Positions 32,194 through 45,959 of a DNA stretch of 64,000 nt are shown in pieces. Within the stretch, counting starts at the first letter, position 1, and each line of letters opens with the position of its first letter. The notes under the pieces are model-generated. The model made no database searches. It was not told where the DNA came from and saw only the letters and a program-made list of their open reading frames with translations. A program made the translations under genes and the position numbers. Source of the DNA: Boswellia sacra (lineage: Eukaryota > Streptophyta > Magnoliopsida > Sapindales > Burseraceae); assembly GCA_013180625.2 (NCBI GenBank), contig SNVD02001284.1, positions 80,422 to 144,421 on the forward strand, in the 5' to 3' direction.

Positions 32194-35100
32194 CTATATC
32201 AACAGATGCTCCCTCCGGTACTCGCGGACGATCACGGGCACACTTGTGGCTGGAATCTACAGTTGAGAAGATAAGAAAAACAACAGAACTAACAATTAAA
32301 AAGATTGCAACCAACTAGGACATTAGCCTAGCACTACTACACCAGACAGCATATTATCCAGTGTAGAGCGAAGAGGAATGTTAATAGGCATTACCAAGAT
32401 GTTGCTTAAATGAGAAAAACCATAATTCAAGTATTTTCATCACAACATGACTTACCATTCCATAATCTGTGACAATCATAGAGATATAATCTGAAGGAGT
32501 GGCATCATACCTGTTACCATATCACACTAAGACAAGTCAACTCACAATCATTCAGATAAAAAGTAATGCATTTTCTTCTCTTCTGCTTGCCATAAAACAT
32601 CGAAATACTAACATTAAATTCAGATGTTGCAGATTTTCCTTATTGGCCTGATTATCCAGATTACTTGCATCCATTCCTCCTGGAACCTTTGCAATAGCAT
32701 TTGGATCACCTGCAAGATACTTGAAGATGTTTCAATCCAACCCCACCTTTAAATCAGAGGATTACAAGACTAGCAGGCAGAAAAGCAGAGATACCTAGTT
32801 CATTTGAGCAAATTGAATCAAGCTGTACCCTTTCATGAAATTTATATGCTTCACAGCAAATTAAGACTGGAACGCGGAATGCATGTGCAACCATGGCAAC
32901 ACATGCAGTCCCTACCCTTGAATAAACAGTTCCATTAGACAATATAGATGAAGCCCCCAGAAAAACTCGTGTAACTTCATGCATAATGTATGAAACAGCA
33001 TTTATATGAGTATATGTACAACTCAAGCCATTAGCCACCAGCCTACGAAGTAATGCTTGGCCTTCAAGCTTTGGACGTGAGTCTACCAACACAACACGGA
33101 ACTGTTTTCCAAGCTCATGGGCATACAATAGAATCATCTCAACAACGCATGATGATCCATAAGTGAGTAGGACATCCCCATCCCTGATTTTTGTAACAGC
33201 ATGTCTAACTATCACTTTATCAGCAAGTATTATCTTCTCATTTATGAAACGATCGATATCTTTGCAAAGGGCAGCTTTTGCTTCTAATTCAAAAGGAGTT
33301 AGAGGTAACTTGGCAATACGACTTTTTAAGAACCTAATTGCATTTCCCATGCTCATAGAAAGTGGCCTGCATTCATTCAGAAATGACACATAACTACTGA
33401 TTTTTGCTGCCAAATCTCTAATGAGAGTTTTTTCAGGAGGTGTGGAATAGTCTTTAATGGCTTCCTGAAAAGCATGAAGCATTGCGATACAACGAGCATT
33501 ACCCCCAGTTATATCTCCTGCCAAATACTGCATTCCAACCTGACAATTTCATAGACACGTCAATCAACAAACCGGATGCAGTGCGTTTCTAAAGTTGAAG
33601 GTTTCTTTCCTAAAGAAGGAAATTAATTAATAGTCTAAAGTAATTTATCACCAATATCTAGCTCTAAATACGATTAAAAACCCAATAAATCTTCATTTTG
33701 ATCCTTCTATCTATCATATATTAGCATGAGGAATTGACCCTGAACAAAATCTGACAGTGATTAAATCAAAACAACCTTTGCCACAAACTGGCACACATTA
33801 CAGGAAGATGCTGTGCTAAACAGAACAAAATATCATTATAATCAGTACAAATTTCTAATGTTACTACAATTACGAACATTTCTATTTCAAGTTATCATAG
33901 CCACATTGAGAACAACATTCATAACATGGGAATTTGAAACAAAAACAAATAATTTGCGTAATGAAGGTTTAACAGTGACAGAAAAGGAGTGACCAATTTT
34001 CTTATATTGATGCAGATAAAATGCAAAATTTTTCCCAGAAAAGGTACATCCTATTTATTACCTAAGTTCCGAAGAAGAGTGAACAAACAGGCCACATTTG
34101 GACTAGGGATGCCTCAAAGACACTTCTTCAACACCCAAGTGAAGAAAACAATCAGCTACCACTTAGCCACAAAGTATTAAACTTGGAGTGAACACTTAAA
34201 AGAAAGTTCACAAGCATATTTTTACACTTCGTATGATTGTTTAGAGCATGGATGACACAGATATAATGGACAGCATTTATAATTAAACTAAATAGAATTT
34301 GGACCTTCGTAAAGAGAGAGATGAGATAATGATGATATATCCACCTGTACAACGAATCTAGCTGTTTAGAGACAGGCCATGCAAGTAACAGCTTAGGTGA
34401 AAAAGCTTATCCTGTAATCAGGAGCTAAATAAACATGCTTCCGTCTAAACAAAGTACCTTGTAAACAGCAGGATGCATTGGATCAAGTTGGAAAAATTTT
34501 GACTCAAGTTCAGGAAGCTGTGTTCCATGTTCATATTGTGGCAAATGCCGAAACAATTCAACTCTGTTTCTAGCTTCAGTTCGATTGACCACTGAACGCC
34601 TTTTGGCCTTCTCCACTCGACTCTTATCATCAAACTGCATGCGTGGAGGAGGGACATCTTTCTTCCTCTCTTTCTCTGGTGGACGGTCGATCCCTTTCCT
34701 CTCAGAACCTGCAGCTGAAGGAGCGGGTGGAGGATCATCTTTCTTTTGTGGAGGCTGTTTCGCAGGTTTAGCAGGGACTGCTCCCCCAGATGCAGCACCA
34801 GATTTATTTCCCCCAGCTGTAAAAAAAATCCACAAATAAGACAAAAAGTAAAATATGAATATAATAATGAGTTTGAGCCACTAAAATAAAAATAAAGAGA
34901 TATAAATAAACATGAGTCTTTGAGCATATTTTTCTTAACACTTCTATGCGGGAATGACATAGGGCAGCCAAAAACATGAAATTCTTCAAATTACTCTGCC
35001 TTAGTATGAGGAGAAAAGTGTTATTAAGGACCAACTGTCTGCCTGTATTTGACATTATTTGGGCTCAGAAAAGAAAGTCGACATTAATGGATTTGCATTT

Positions 35101-36452
35101 TTAAGTTATTTGCTTTAGCCCCTGGGGGAAAAGAAACAATATCTTATTCATTATTTTTCACAGAGGGGAACAAAAGAGGAATTGTCAATCAAGTGCAGCA
35201 GGACCAATCATTGAAGAAATCAGAGATGGGCGTTCAGGTTATCCAAATAACACGCTAGCAACGCAGATATAAGCGGTAGCTAGCAATAAATTTCTAAGTA
35301 TGTCAAGCAAAAAATCTTAAGCGAAAAAAAAAAAAAGCAAGTCAAACAAATAGTCATATGATATAATATATCATTTATCACTTCAAATTAGAGGAGAGAA
35401 AGAGATAGAGAGAACGAATAGGGGAAACATCACTTTTTGAACCTTTTGCTGCCGCCTTTGCAGCTCGTTGAGAGTCCTGCAAAGCACGTCTTTCAGCTTT
35501 TGTTGTTTTCGCTTTCAGTGGCTTTGAACTTGATGGAATTTCATTTTGTACTTCTGCAGCAGCCCCTCCAATTTGTTCTGCAATGATTTTCATTTTGAAT
35601 CATGTAATGTAAAATATCTGAAAAAAAAAAAAGAACTTCTGATATGCACTCTATTGTTTTCCCATAATGATTCAGCGAAGGAGACAGTGATGATTGGTGA
35701 ATAAATGGTAAAGGTCCAAAAGGTTTTATTTCTTCTTTCTTAGTAGCCTAGGAGTAGAAAGATTAAGTTAGGAGTTCGCAATGGAACAGAACAACTACAA
35801 CATCAAGATTCTTCTATAGGGTTCTTAAATTTAAATCCGCTTATTTGATGCTTACTAAAAACACATTCTCTTTTCTTCAAAAATAAATAAATTTCAATTT
35901 TAATCCTCCTACTCAAAACTAAGCATTACCAGGCTTTGGCTTTGGCTTTACAGCTTCCTTGTCGCGATCCAACCCACCAATTTTTCCCGATTTCACGGCG
36001 GTCAAGTCAAAACCGCCACTTGGTAAGCTCGAAGAGGCAGCCAATTTCCCCGACCCGCTTCTACTAAACCACCCCAAAGTGGTTGAAGCCTCAGAGTTAT
36101 CCTCAGAAAAACTCGGCGAAAGAATATCGCCAAGCACCGAATCCCCCGGATTGTAACTTCCAACTACCGCCACGTGCTCGCGCGCTGGTGTGCGGCGGGT
36201 GGCGGTGTCGGGGACAGGCACGGCTGCGGAGCGGAGGTGCGCGAGGTTTTCAGAGAGGTGACGTGGCGGGGGAATCATTACAGGTGAGAGTGAGTTCCCA
36301 CTGGCTGGCGATTCGGATAGATTAGGGGGATTGTGGTCTGCGGGAACGGACTGAGTCCTAGTGGGCGGCGGGGGATTGGGGTTTGGGGTTGGAGCGAAGA
36401 AGCCGACTTGCCGTACCTTGGGAACGACTAGAGAGGAGCGACGAGCGTCCAT
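32194..36452 (-). CDS. eIF2B delta: translation initiation factor eIF2B subunit delta (658 aa, 7 exons)
   Basis: Exons on the minus strand: 36452-35930, 35577-35443, 34816-34458, 33539-32795, 32709-32613, 32510-32456, 32256-32194; all have GT-AG borders and phases sum to 659 codons including TAG. The first ~300 residues are a disordered proline-, lysine- and alanine-rich tail with TTKAERRALQDSQRAAKAAA, the hallmark of delta subunits. The rest is the eIF2B alpha/beta/delta Rossmann-like domain: VGMQYLAGDITGGNARC, YGSSCVVEMIL, VDSRPKLEGQ, FLGASSILSNGTVYSRVGTA, and the tail SVPVIVREYRREHL. eIF2B is the cytosolic GDP/GTP exchange factor for eIF2 and delta is a regulatory subunit that senses eIF2 phosphorylation. 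The ATG at 36452 gives MDARRSSLVVPKVRQVGFF, a usual delta start. Nothing suggests inactivation. Confidence 0.95.
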
Positions 36453-37568
36453 GGAGCGTGGTGGTGAGCGGCGTCGCTGCCGTTGGATATTATTTTTGTT
36501 CTGTTTTGGATTTTATTTTGTTGATGGTAAAAAAATTTACAAGATTTTAAGGGTTTCATGTTTATGTTTATGTCATGTCGAGAATCAAAGCGGGCGAATA
36601 TTATTAATATTAATATTATTAATATTATTATTTTTATCTACTTTTCCGAATTCTAAATATTACTTATCCAGGTTGCTTGCTTCGCTTCGCTTCGTCCGTT
36701 CGTAATTAAACAAGATGCTCTATTTTTCACTTAAATATTTAAGAAATTATGAAATAGTTGACTTTAGTTAATTTTGCAAATAAGCCAATAAAATTTTAAA
36801 AATCAAATGATTCTTTTAAAAAAATTGGATTTAGTTATGACATTGATAGGTGTTAATGTTTACCATCAAATATATCTATAGGAATGTAGTATAAATAAAA
36901 AGTTTAATTATTTCACAAATTTGATACTGGGGAATTAAGATGAGGGGCTGTTAAGAGTCTTAATTTTTATTTATTTTCGTTCTTTAATAAGTTGATTGTT
37001 AATCAGCCAATATTTTTTTTTATTTCTCCTAACAATATAAGACTTTAATACCTTGACATTGACATTGTGCTCGATATCTCTTATCAAATATCTAAATAAA
37101 TGTTTAAAAAAGGATCAACAAACCCACTTTAACTGCTTGACACAGTCATTCATTTAAAAATTAAAGGAATATCTCCTCAACTTAACTATTTTCCACATTT
37201 TTCCTTTAATAATTTTCTCATTCCATGGAAATTAAACTGAAATTTTTTAATAGGACATGTTATGATGTCAGAGTCTCAACCATTGGGAAAGTTGACAAAG
37301 TGAAGTGTTATGGTAACAAGTTCTTCCAAAAACCAATAAATAGCAGCGCCTGGACAAAGATCAACCACAGCTTGGTGATGAGATTATTAATCTACGTAGC
37401 CACAGTGGTGTGATGTGGTGGCTAGATATTTTATCTGAGTGATAAGAATATAATGATGGCGAAAACTCAGATATCTTAGTTTAGATTATTAGAAGCTAGA
37501 CAAACTCTCCCAGGTGCCCTGCATGTCACCAAGCTCATAATAAGCTGCTGTAAACTGCTACCAATTAC
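36453..37568. other. divergent promoter region between eIF2B delta and the CHUP1-like locus
   Basis: About 1.1 kb. GC-rich just before the eIF2B start, then an (ATT/AAT)n microsatellite at about 36600-36640 and AT-rich DNA. An open frame 37225-37413 has no family support. Nothing else recognised. Confidence 0.5.
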
Positions 37569-39781
37569 ATGATATTCAGGCTCAGCTTTTTGGTTGTAGC
37601 TTCAGTTGCAGCTCTAGCTGTTGCACTGGGAAACTCTTCCAGTTCCAAACACTCAGGTGCTTCATTTCCGAATCATGCATGATACACGTTATCTGCTTAT
37701 ATTTCTACATTTTGGCTTAATTTTAAGTTGTTTTACTAAAACCCTTTTGAATATTTTCCTCATTCTTGGTGTTGCTGAAATGTGCTTTAGACAAAAATGG
37801 CTCGAGCTTCCAACAGATTGGTGGACAAGATCAGGAAGAAGAGTTTACAGAAAATGTATCAGTACTCTTCGTTTCTCTCTCCCTCTGAAAACTAACTTTG
37901 TAAGTAAAGATGGAGAATTAGAAATAACAACAATCTAATTGACTGTTGCAGGATGAGAAAGTACAGAAGGAAGAGAAGGTTGAAAGGGTCACAAGGAAGA
38001 TAGAGCTGCAGCTACATAGTTTAGTGAGGGAATTGGAGAAGAGGAAGTTGAGCCTTGAGAGGAAATTGCTTGAATTATATGGTGTGAAAGAGCAGCATTC
38101 ATGCTTTGCTGAATTGCGAAGCCAGTTAGAGGACAAGATGGTAGAAATTGACGAGCTTAATGGCACAGTTAATTTACTGGGGGATGAGATAAAGAATCTT
38201 CAAAATGAGATGAAGCAGGTTAGGATGGCAAATTATCAGCTGAAGATGGCAAAGAAGAGGATAGAGGAGTTGCAGATGAAGATGGATGCCAATGCAGGTC
38301 ATAGGAAACGGCAGTTGGTGATGCTTGAAGAACAAGTGTATAAATTTCGGTTCAGTGAGGAAGGCTCTATTAATGGGAACATGGTTGAGAAGAAGCTTGA
38401 AGCTACTAGACAAGTTGGGCTAGAATATATGGAGATGCAAAGGAGGAACAAAGAACTTGAGTTAGAAAAGAGGGAATTGATGGTGAAGGTAGTGGATGCT
38501 CGAGCTAGAATTACATCCCTTTCCAACATGACACAGGAGGTACATAAAATTTGTTAATGATTACTGAAGAATTTCTGGAGTTTCAGTCATGTTACTGGAT
38601 TTATTTACCCGAATATGCCTATGCTGAATGCATTTCATGGATCAACTTCCATCAAATTCATGATGAATCATGCATACATGAAACGAACTCTTGGAAAACA
38701 TGGTTACCAGTTGCTTGTGGCTTCATATTGATGAGGGAATTCTTCGTTTCACAGGATAAAATTATGGCCAAGATAGCGGAAGAGATGAGCAATTTGAGGC
38801 AAACCAATGGAGATCTTTCAAAACAAATTGAGAGACTGCAGAGAAACAGATTTAATATGGTTGAAGAACTAGTGTACCAAAGCTGGCTTAATTCCTGTCT
38901 GAGGTTTGAAATTCGGAATTATCAAACACCATCAGGAAAGGCCTGTTTTGATCTCAGCACTAATGCCAACCATAAGTGTGATAAGAAAGCTGAACAACTA
39001 GTGCCAGACCACAGTTATGACAGCATTTTCTTCTTGCACGTCTTTAACCGAAAGCAGTGAACTAGACAGTTCCACTACTGAAAGCTCTTGGAACAGCCAG
39101 GGAAGCATTACAAAGAAATCTGGTTTGATGCTTATCACGAAAACTTGGGGGAGAAGCGAGGATGACTTGAGTGCTGTTTCATTATCTCGTAAGTCCTGTA
39201 GAAGAAGTCTTTTTACCAGAAATGGTCTAATGCGCAGGCACTCCACTTCACTGGTTCCATCAAACAGGTCATCACCACTATGTGGTACAGGTGACACTAC
39301 TGCAATGGTCACCCCATCTGAGAAGAAAATGGTGCCTTCAAACGCACCACATTCCCCCCGTGCAAGGAGAGTTTCTTTTAGTGATTCAGTTGAAAAATTT
39401 GTCCAAGATAAACCAAAATCTGTTGAATATGTGATAGATGACATTGATATGTGTACTCAGAAACCTGGTGAAAACACAGTGGATGAGAGCAGCCCCAATT
39501 GTCTAGCCAAATTTGCTGAAGACAGAAACGAACTATCATCATTGCTCGAAATCCCTCTAGCCAAGCCTGGCGATCCAAGTGATTCAAGCATGCAAGTTAC
39601 AAAGCACAATTTAGATGCTCAAGTTAGCAGGAGGGTTAAAGCAGAGAAGTTGCGTTCAAAAATTTCCACTCTTAATGTTGCTAGTGAAGATGAGGGAGAG
39701 ACGAGCCTTGTGCATCTTTTGCTTTTATTTCTGTTAATGTTGCTGCTCTATTTCTCACTTCTTACTGCTAGGATATACTAA
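37569..39781 (+). pseudogene. CHUP1-like protein, C-terminally truncated and probably inactive
   Basis: Exons inferred: 37569-37656, 37791-37855, 37952-38539, 38755 to about 39781. The start MIFRLSFLVVASVAALAV is a short hydrophobic anchor like the outer-envelope anchor of CHUP1. Next is a long coiled coil (KRKLSLERKLLELYGVKEQ, KMVEIDELNGTVNLL, RARITSLSNMTQE) and RLQRNRFNMVEELVY, SCLRFEIRNYQTPSGK, then TWGRSEDDLSA. Known role of CHUP1: anchors chloroplasts to actin for positioning. A one-base shift at about 39022 changes frame. Where the family has a proline tract, this copy has a leucine tract (about 39715-39765), and the conserved C-terminal domain after it is missing; AT-rich spacer begins instead. 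It is either a pseudogene or a truncated paralogue. Confidence 0.8.
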
Positions 39782-40995
39782 GCTACTTACAGGAGAAAAG
39801 CCGGTAAAAATAGTGAGTACAATGGTATGCTCTTGCTAGTATCTATATCCATCAATAAACTTGTATGAGAAATTATGTATCATTTAATACATATGACGAG
39901 TAATAGTTACTTTTTGTTACCAATTTACCTTTAAGTTCTATGAACATTTTATGGCAATCAAATAATATTTTATTGCTATGAGACAAGATTGTGGAATCAC
40001 TATCAAAGGTTAATAACTTGGCATTTATTCGAAGGGAAAGTTAATTTTTCGGAAGGAAACGAGTATTACTATACCGACTTGTTTTATTAAAGTAAATATA
40101 AAGAAACTATTTGGTATAGGAGTTTCTGAACATAGGAATAAGTATATACAACTTAAACCTTGTTTGGTTGGTTTATTTGGCCTTTTAACTATGGAATTAG
40201 GTTTCCCATGGGCTTCAAATAACCCTTTATTAGGTAACATCAAACATTTTCAACACTTGAGTTTTAAGAAACCTAAACTCACATTTATATACATTTATTT
40301 ATTTATATATATAATATATTAAAAAAGACTACTAAATTATATATAAATTTATGCAAACTTATATTCATATAATAAATAAACTTATATAAATTTATATAAA
40401 TATAGAAATAAAAATATTATTTAACTATTTATATTATTAAATAAATAAATAATATAAATTAATTAAGATAAATATTAATTATATTATATATATTTATAAA
40501 TAAATTTAAATTAAAAATTATATTTAATAAATAAAAAATAAAAATATAATATATAAGATATAAAAAATTAAATTATATGTAAATTAAATTATATAAATAA
40601 AATAATATATAAATATAGTATATATAATATAAATTTATATATTTATATACATTTAAATTTAATAAATAAAAATATAACATAAAAATAAATTTAATTTAAA
40701 TTTTATAAATTAAATTTATTTATAAATAAATGAACATAAATAAATAATATAATATATAAAAAAGTTAAATTTAAATGCAAACTAAATTTAAATTTAAATT
40801 AAATTATATAGTTTTATATTTATATTTATATTATATTTACGTTACAGTGGCTTCATCCATATAGCCACTTTTTTTTTTTTAAAAAAAAGTTGTAAATGAA
40901 GAAAAAAATCTGTAAAAATTTGGGTACATCTGCTACCCTGGCCATTTCCACTAGATTTAACCGACATCAATCAAATTTGCAACTGACATAATTTT
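39782..40995. other. AT-rich spacer with a low-complexity block
   Basis: No gene seen. From about 40260 to 40835 the sequence is almost only A and T (aataaataaatttaaatt-like), possibly a matrix-attachment-like or replication-slippage region. A T10/A8 pair at about 40869-40888 could form a short hairpin. Confidence 0.6.
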
Positions 40996-41020
40996 TGTGT
41001 GTGTGCGTGTGCGCGTGTCT
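40996..41020. repeat. GT/GC alternating microsatellite
   Basis: gtgtgtgtgcgtgtgcgcgtgt, an alternating purine-pyrimidine run able to adopt Z-DNA in principle. Confidence 0.8.
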
Positions 41021-41653
41021 GTATAGGAAAAATATCATTAGACCCCCATTTATTTTCAAAAGGACATCAAGTCACCGACTTTTTTGAAACCATCCAAAAA
41101 CCTCGCAGTTAATAAAACGTTAAAAATAATAGATCTAAGGTCATTTTGGTAAAATTAAGATAAAAACTAAAAAATATATTCAAAAACAAAAATAGACGAT
41201 GTGATAAGAAGAAGAAAGAGAATATACTATTCATTTATTTATCTTTATTTACTCCTAATCAGTTATATTACTAATATGTGAGAATATCATTCAAGGAAAG
41301 TTATGTGAATAACTAATTTACTCTTGAAGTCAGTTATTTTAATAGAAGTTATTTAAAGAGAGGTTCATTTGAGGCTAATTTAAAAAATTGGAGGTTATTT
41401 GTACCATTTTAATAAACTTGAGGTAATTAGTAAAATATTCCCTTCATTCAATAATATTAGAAATATAACTTTCATTTGATCAAAATTATACAAACCAATT
41501 TGTCAGTTTAACCTATTGTATCAATGAATTAATTAGGTGAAAAAAAAAAAGAAATGACAATCGCCGATTTCCATACCCTGTAACATCAAAAACTGACATG
41601 TAGCAAGGCATTAACTTTCTTTGGCTGTTCACCAACTCAGTCTCTATCGATAA
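41021..41653. other. spacer with possible decayed DNA transposon ends
   Basis: Around 41026 (ggaaaaatatcattagaccccc) and 41443 (aaaatattccc) there are end-like sequences that could bound a ~420-bp decayed element, but the complementarity is weak and no target duplication is clear. The last five bases, gataa (41649-41653), are the target duplication of element B. Confidence 0.4.
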
Positions 41654-43197
41654 TGATGAACACTTAAATATGTATCTTTAATAAGAGCTCAATTCATCAT
41701 ATTACACTAATTGTGTTATTAAATTTCTCAATTTAAGCATATTTGTAGTTTTTGCGTCTTTTGATTTTGTTCCGTTTTTATTTCAGTTTTGATGCAGGTT
41801 CGATAGAATAGGCATAACTTTTTATTTATAGATCAGAATGATGCAAATCTTGATTTGTTAGAAAGTTGATTAAATTTTCTACAAAATTCTACTCCACAAG
41901 CATCATGAAATTCGGGCGTCTAGTGGACCCCAAATGGGCTTAAAGTGAATCTATTTGTAATTTCGGCCTAGCCTAGCCATGCCTCCATATTTTAATCGTA
42001 TCTCTTGAAATATATATCCAAATCATATGATTCAAGATGTTCTAGAAAGATGAGAGAAATATCTACAACTTTCAAGAGGACATGTCATCAAAATTTTGAG
42101 TATTTCAATGTCAAAATTGGTGGCCAAATTCAGTGCATATGATAATTCAAATTGTCAACAATTGCCTTCTTTGTAATTTAACAAATTTACCCCTCAATTG
42201 TATCTATAAATATAGGTGAATTACGACCCAAAAGGGCATCTTGGCTCTTGGCTGGGATCTCTTAATATTGTGTTTTCTCTCTTATGTTTTGTTCTCTTAA
42301 TATTATTAATAAATCTTTTTCTTCTTGCAATTTATTTCTTTCTTGCATAATGTCTTGCTAAATTCTCTCTTGCTAAGGTGAAAGAGTGAAACTCTTGATA
42401 TGATAATAAGGATTTTCTAACCCTTTGATATGTGCTTAATAATCATAATCTTATGTTATTTGTTTTATATGTCTTATATTTATTTTCTTAATCTATATTG
42501 ACACCAATCGTAAAGTAGACATCTTGATCCATTGTAGACAATCTTTGGTACATCAAATACTTTGATCATTTCTAGACATCGTATGGTTCTCCCATACCGA
42601 TATAAGTCCAGTTAGGAACCTTGATTTTTTGTAGATATATGATGATTGACACATTGGATGCTTGAACCCATTTATAAGAAGTGGTATAAATATTGGTAAT
42701 GAAACAAATATAATTTATTTAATTAAAATGGACTTGAATGGCATACCTTCGGATTGAAACCTCCTTAATGTGTGGATTCCAATTGAGTTATAATTGGGTT
42801 GTTTATCCTTATTTGATATATCAAGGGTGGATCCCATAACCTTAACTTTCATTATTATTGTGTTAATTCTTCTTACTTGTGTATTTTAATTATTCTCGTT
42901 TACTGCTTATGGAATTGTTCTTTCGTTTGCTATGGTAGGTTTTACTACCTAATTCCATGGATAGTTTTATCACCTTTTATTTTTGTTTTACATTTGAATA
43001 GTCAGTTGTACCGCTTACCATATTTATTTTTATTTGTTAATATTATCTTGTCATTTATTTGAATTATTCATATCATATTTACTCATCTTTTAGTTTGTAT
43101 CGCTAAATTTCGTTCCTTATGGATCAACCTCGGTCTTGTTGGGTTTATTACTTTGACACTCTTATACTTGGGAGATAATCCTTTTTTCGATATGTCA
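41654..43197 (+). repeat. 5' LTR of element B
   Basis: TGATGAACACTT...GATATGTCA, 1544 bp, matched by 51481-53029. A TATA-like word TATAAATA at 42205-42212 is kept in the 3' LTR (52038-52045). Confidence 0.93.
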
Positions 43198-43203
43198 AGT
43201 TTT

Positions 43204-43221
43204 TGGCACCGTTGCTGGGGA
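43204..43221 (+). other. primer binding site of element B (tRNA-Asp type, two mismatches)
   Basis: TGGCACCGTTGCTGGGGA differs from the element A site at two positions (both transitions), six bases after the LTR end. Confidence 0.8.
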
Positions 43222-43336
43222 AGGTAAAATTTGGCGTGCAAAATTGTAAGTATTCCCTTTTATCGCTCATTTTAAATCTTAATTTTTTTTTTGTGTGTGT
43301 TCATTTTTTTCTTTTCCTTTTCTATTTTAAAATTAG

Positions 43337-44940
43337 ATGAAAATTTGATCACGCACATCTGTTGGTAGACTTGTTAGGAAAACATCATCTTCTCTAGAAA
43401 ACATGACCAATAGTCTAGTTGAGAGACTTGCGGATGATGGGGATAATCTTTCCCAACAAAATGATCAAGACCAACCAAAAACCCTTAGAGATTATATGAA
43501 TCCAGAAAAGACTAGTGCACCATCTTGTTTAGTTTCTCCTCAGATGTAATCCATTTCAATTTTAAACCGAGTTTTGTTCAACTTTTACCCACCTTTCATG
43601 ACTTTGATATGGAGAAATTCACACTTAAAAATTTTTTGAAAAAGTGTGTAACTCCTACAATGACCCAAATTGTAGCATAAACACCATTAGATTAAAGCTT
43701 TTTGTTTTTTCTTTAAAAAAATAAAACTAGGATATGGCTAAAAAATTTGAGGTCAAACTTCATTAGTTCACGGAATGAGATGAAACAACAATTTTTAAAA
43801 AATTTTTTCTTTCCCATAGAACAAATTCTCTTAAAAGGCAATCACCACTTTTACTCAAAAACCAGTAGAGAATTACTTAATAACTGTCCTCACCATGGTT
43901 TTAAAACTTGAAGATTAGTTGCAAATTTCTATGAAGGGTTAACACCTCATGATAGGCAACTAGTACAACTAATGTGTAGTGGGTAATTTGGAGATAAAGA
44001 CCTAAAGGAAGCAATTGACTATCTAGAGTAACTAGTAGAAAAAGTCCAAAATTGGGACACTGCTGGCACCTATGAGGTACCAAGCAAAACGCCACTTTCG
44101 ACATCCAATAGAGGCATTTACAACCTTAGGGAAGACCATGACCTTCAAGTCAAATATGCATCTCTAACTAGAAAAGTTGAGGCTTTATAAATGACGAAGA
44201 GTGGTCAATTGAATTTTGTTCAAGAAATTATCTGCCACATTTGTAATACTAATGACCATCCTACTGATGATTGTCCAACTTTGCTTGCTTTTAGAGAATG
44301 TCTCCATGAACAAGCCAATGCCTTAAAGGCTTTTAAAAGACCAAATCACAATCCATACTTATAAAACTACAATCCTCGTTGGAGAAATCATCCGAATTTT
44401 AGTTAGAAAAATGATAATCATGCACAATCTTCACAAGTCCCTTTTCAAACACATCAAGATTTTCAAAATTCTCATGATCATGCATCATATGTCTCTCATC
44501 CTAGGAAGGACCTTGAAAAAACATTGCATTCATTCATTGCAAAGCAAGATACTTTTAATAGTCAAACTGCTCAAACATTAGCGAATTTGACAGACACCCT
44601 TGCAACATTTGCATCTACATTTAGCATCCAAGAAAAAAGGAAATTTCCTTCTCAAACATTGCAAAACCCTAAAGATCAATATAACTCAAGTGCGGTTAGT
44701 TCAAATAGCCATTATGTAGACTAAGCCAAATCAGTCATGACCCTTCGCAATGTTAAGGTTGTCAAAAAACACATTCCTAAACCTTATAAGAAAGAAGATG
44801 AATTAATCTCTAAGGGTAAGGAAGAGGTTACCAAACCAACACTTAGCGAAGAAGGAACCAAATCTCCATTTGTGCCTCTATTTCCTCAAGCATTAGCCAC
44901 TCAAAAGAAGCCAAACCATAATTTTGAAAATTTTAAATAG
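43337..44940 (+). pseudogene. gag of element B, broken
   Basis: Early part reads TLRDYMNPEKTSAPSCLV, close to the RTLRDY...PSC motif of Athila-like gag proteins. A CCHC zinc knuckle lies at 44233-44274 (C-HI-C-NTND-H-PTDD-C), matching the one in element A. TLRNVKVVKK near 44740 corresponds to the AVTLRSGK linker. Many stops and shifts. Confidence 0.8.
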
Positions 44941-45095
44941 GTAAATGTTAATATTCCCTTGCTAGATGTGATTAAAAAGGTGCCTTCTTATGAAAATTTT
45001 TTGAAAAATTTGTGTACAGTGAAAGAAAATTGAATGTAAAAAAGAAGGTTTTTCTAGTTGAATAGGTAAGTGCTATTCTTCATAACAATAATACT

Positions 45096-45530
45096 GTGAA
45101 ATATAAAGATCCTGGTTGTCCTATAATTTCATGCATTATTGGAGATCATAAAGCTGAACAAGTTTTACTTGATCTTAGTGCTAGTGTGAATTTGCTTCCA
45201 TATTCAGTTTTTAAAAAACTTAATCTAGGTGAGTTAAAACCAATTTATGTAACTATTTTACTTGCTGATAGATCAATTAAAGTGCCAAGAGAAATAATTG
45301 AAGATGTGTTAGTTCAAGTCGATAAATTCATATATACTATTGATTTTATTGTCTTGGATACACAACCGATAGAAGTATGTAATTTAATTCCTTTTATTTT
45401 AGGGCATCCATTTTTAGCAATTTCTAATGCTTTGATTAATTGGAGGAATGGAGTCATGAAGTTGTCATTTGGGAATATGACACTGGAGCTTAATGTTTTT
45501 AATATTTGCAAGCAACCACGTGAAGAATAA
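45096..45530 (+). pseudogene. aspartic protease domain of element B
   Basis: A 144-codon open frame. Active-site region VLLDLSASVNLLPYSVF (about 45165-45215) has serine where retropepsins need glycine; FILGHPFLAISNALI matches the ILLGRPFL block. It aligns with the protease of elements A and C. Confidence 0.82.
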
Positions 45531-45959
45531 AATGAAAATGAGGAAGCTAATATGATCAAAATTGTTGTGGTAGACCATGGACAAAAATGGAGTTTTTCTA
45601 TCCCTTTTGAAACCTATTTAGTCAATTCATTAGAATTAAGAATGCAACTAGAGCCTGATCTTTCTAATATATGTTCCTTACTGATTGTACACAGGTAATA
45701 GAAAATAAATGCTCGACACCACGATTTGAAGAATTGGGATAACTGAACGAAAGCAAAGAAGAGGATGCTCCCAAGTTAGAACTGAAGCCTTTACCTGAAG
45801 GACTAAAATACGCATATCTTAGGGAGAATCAGATTTATTTGGTGATAATTTCTTCATTCCTCACAAGCAAGCAACAAGGTAAGTTGATAGAAGTACTTAA
45901 AAAGCATACAAATGCAATTGGGTGGACTTTAAAAGACATAAAGGCAGTAACCCTTTGAT

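Noticed and set aside
34585..34839. Plus-strand open frame opposite eIF2B delta exon 3
   Set aside because: Shadow of the proline/lysine-rich coding exon on the other strand.
41026..41443. Possible short DNA transposon with ggaaaaatat / atattccc ends
   Set aside because: Weak complementarity and no matching target duplication.
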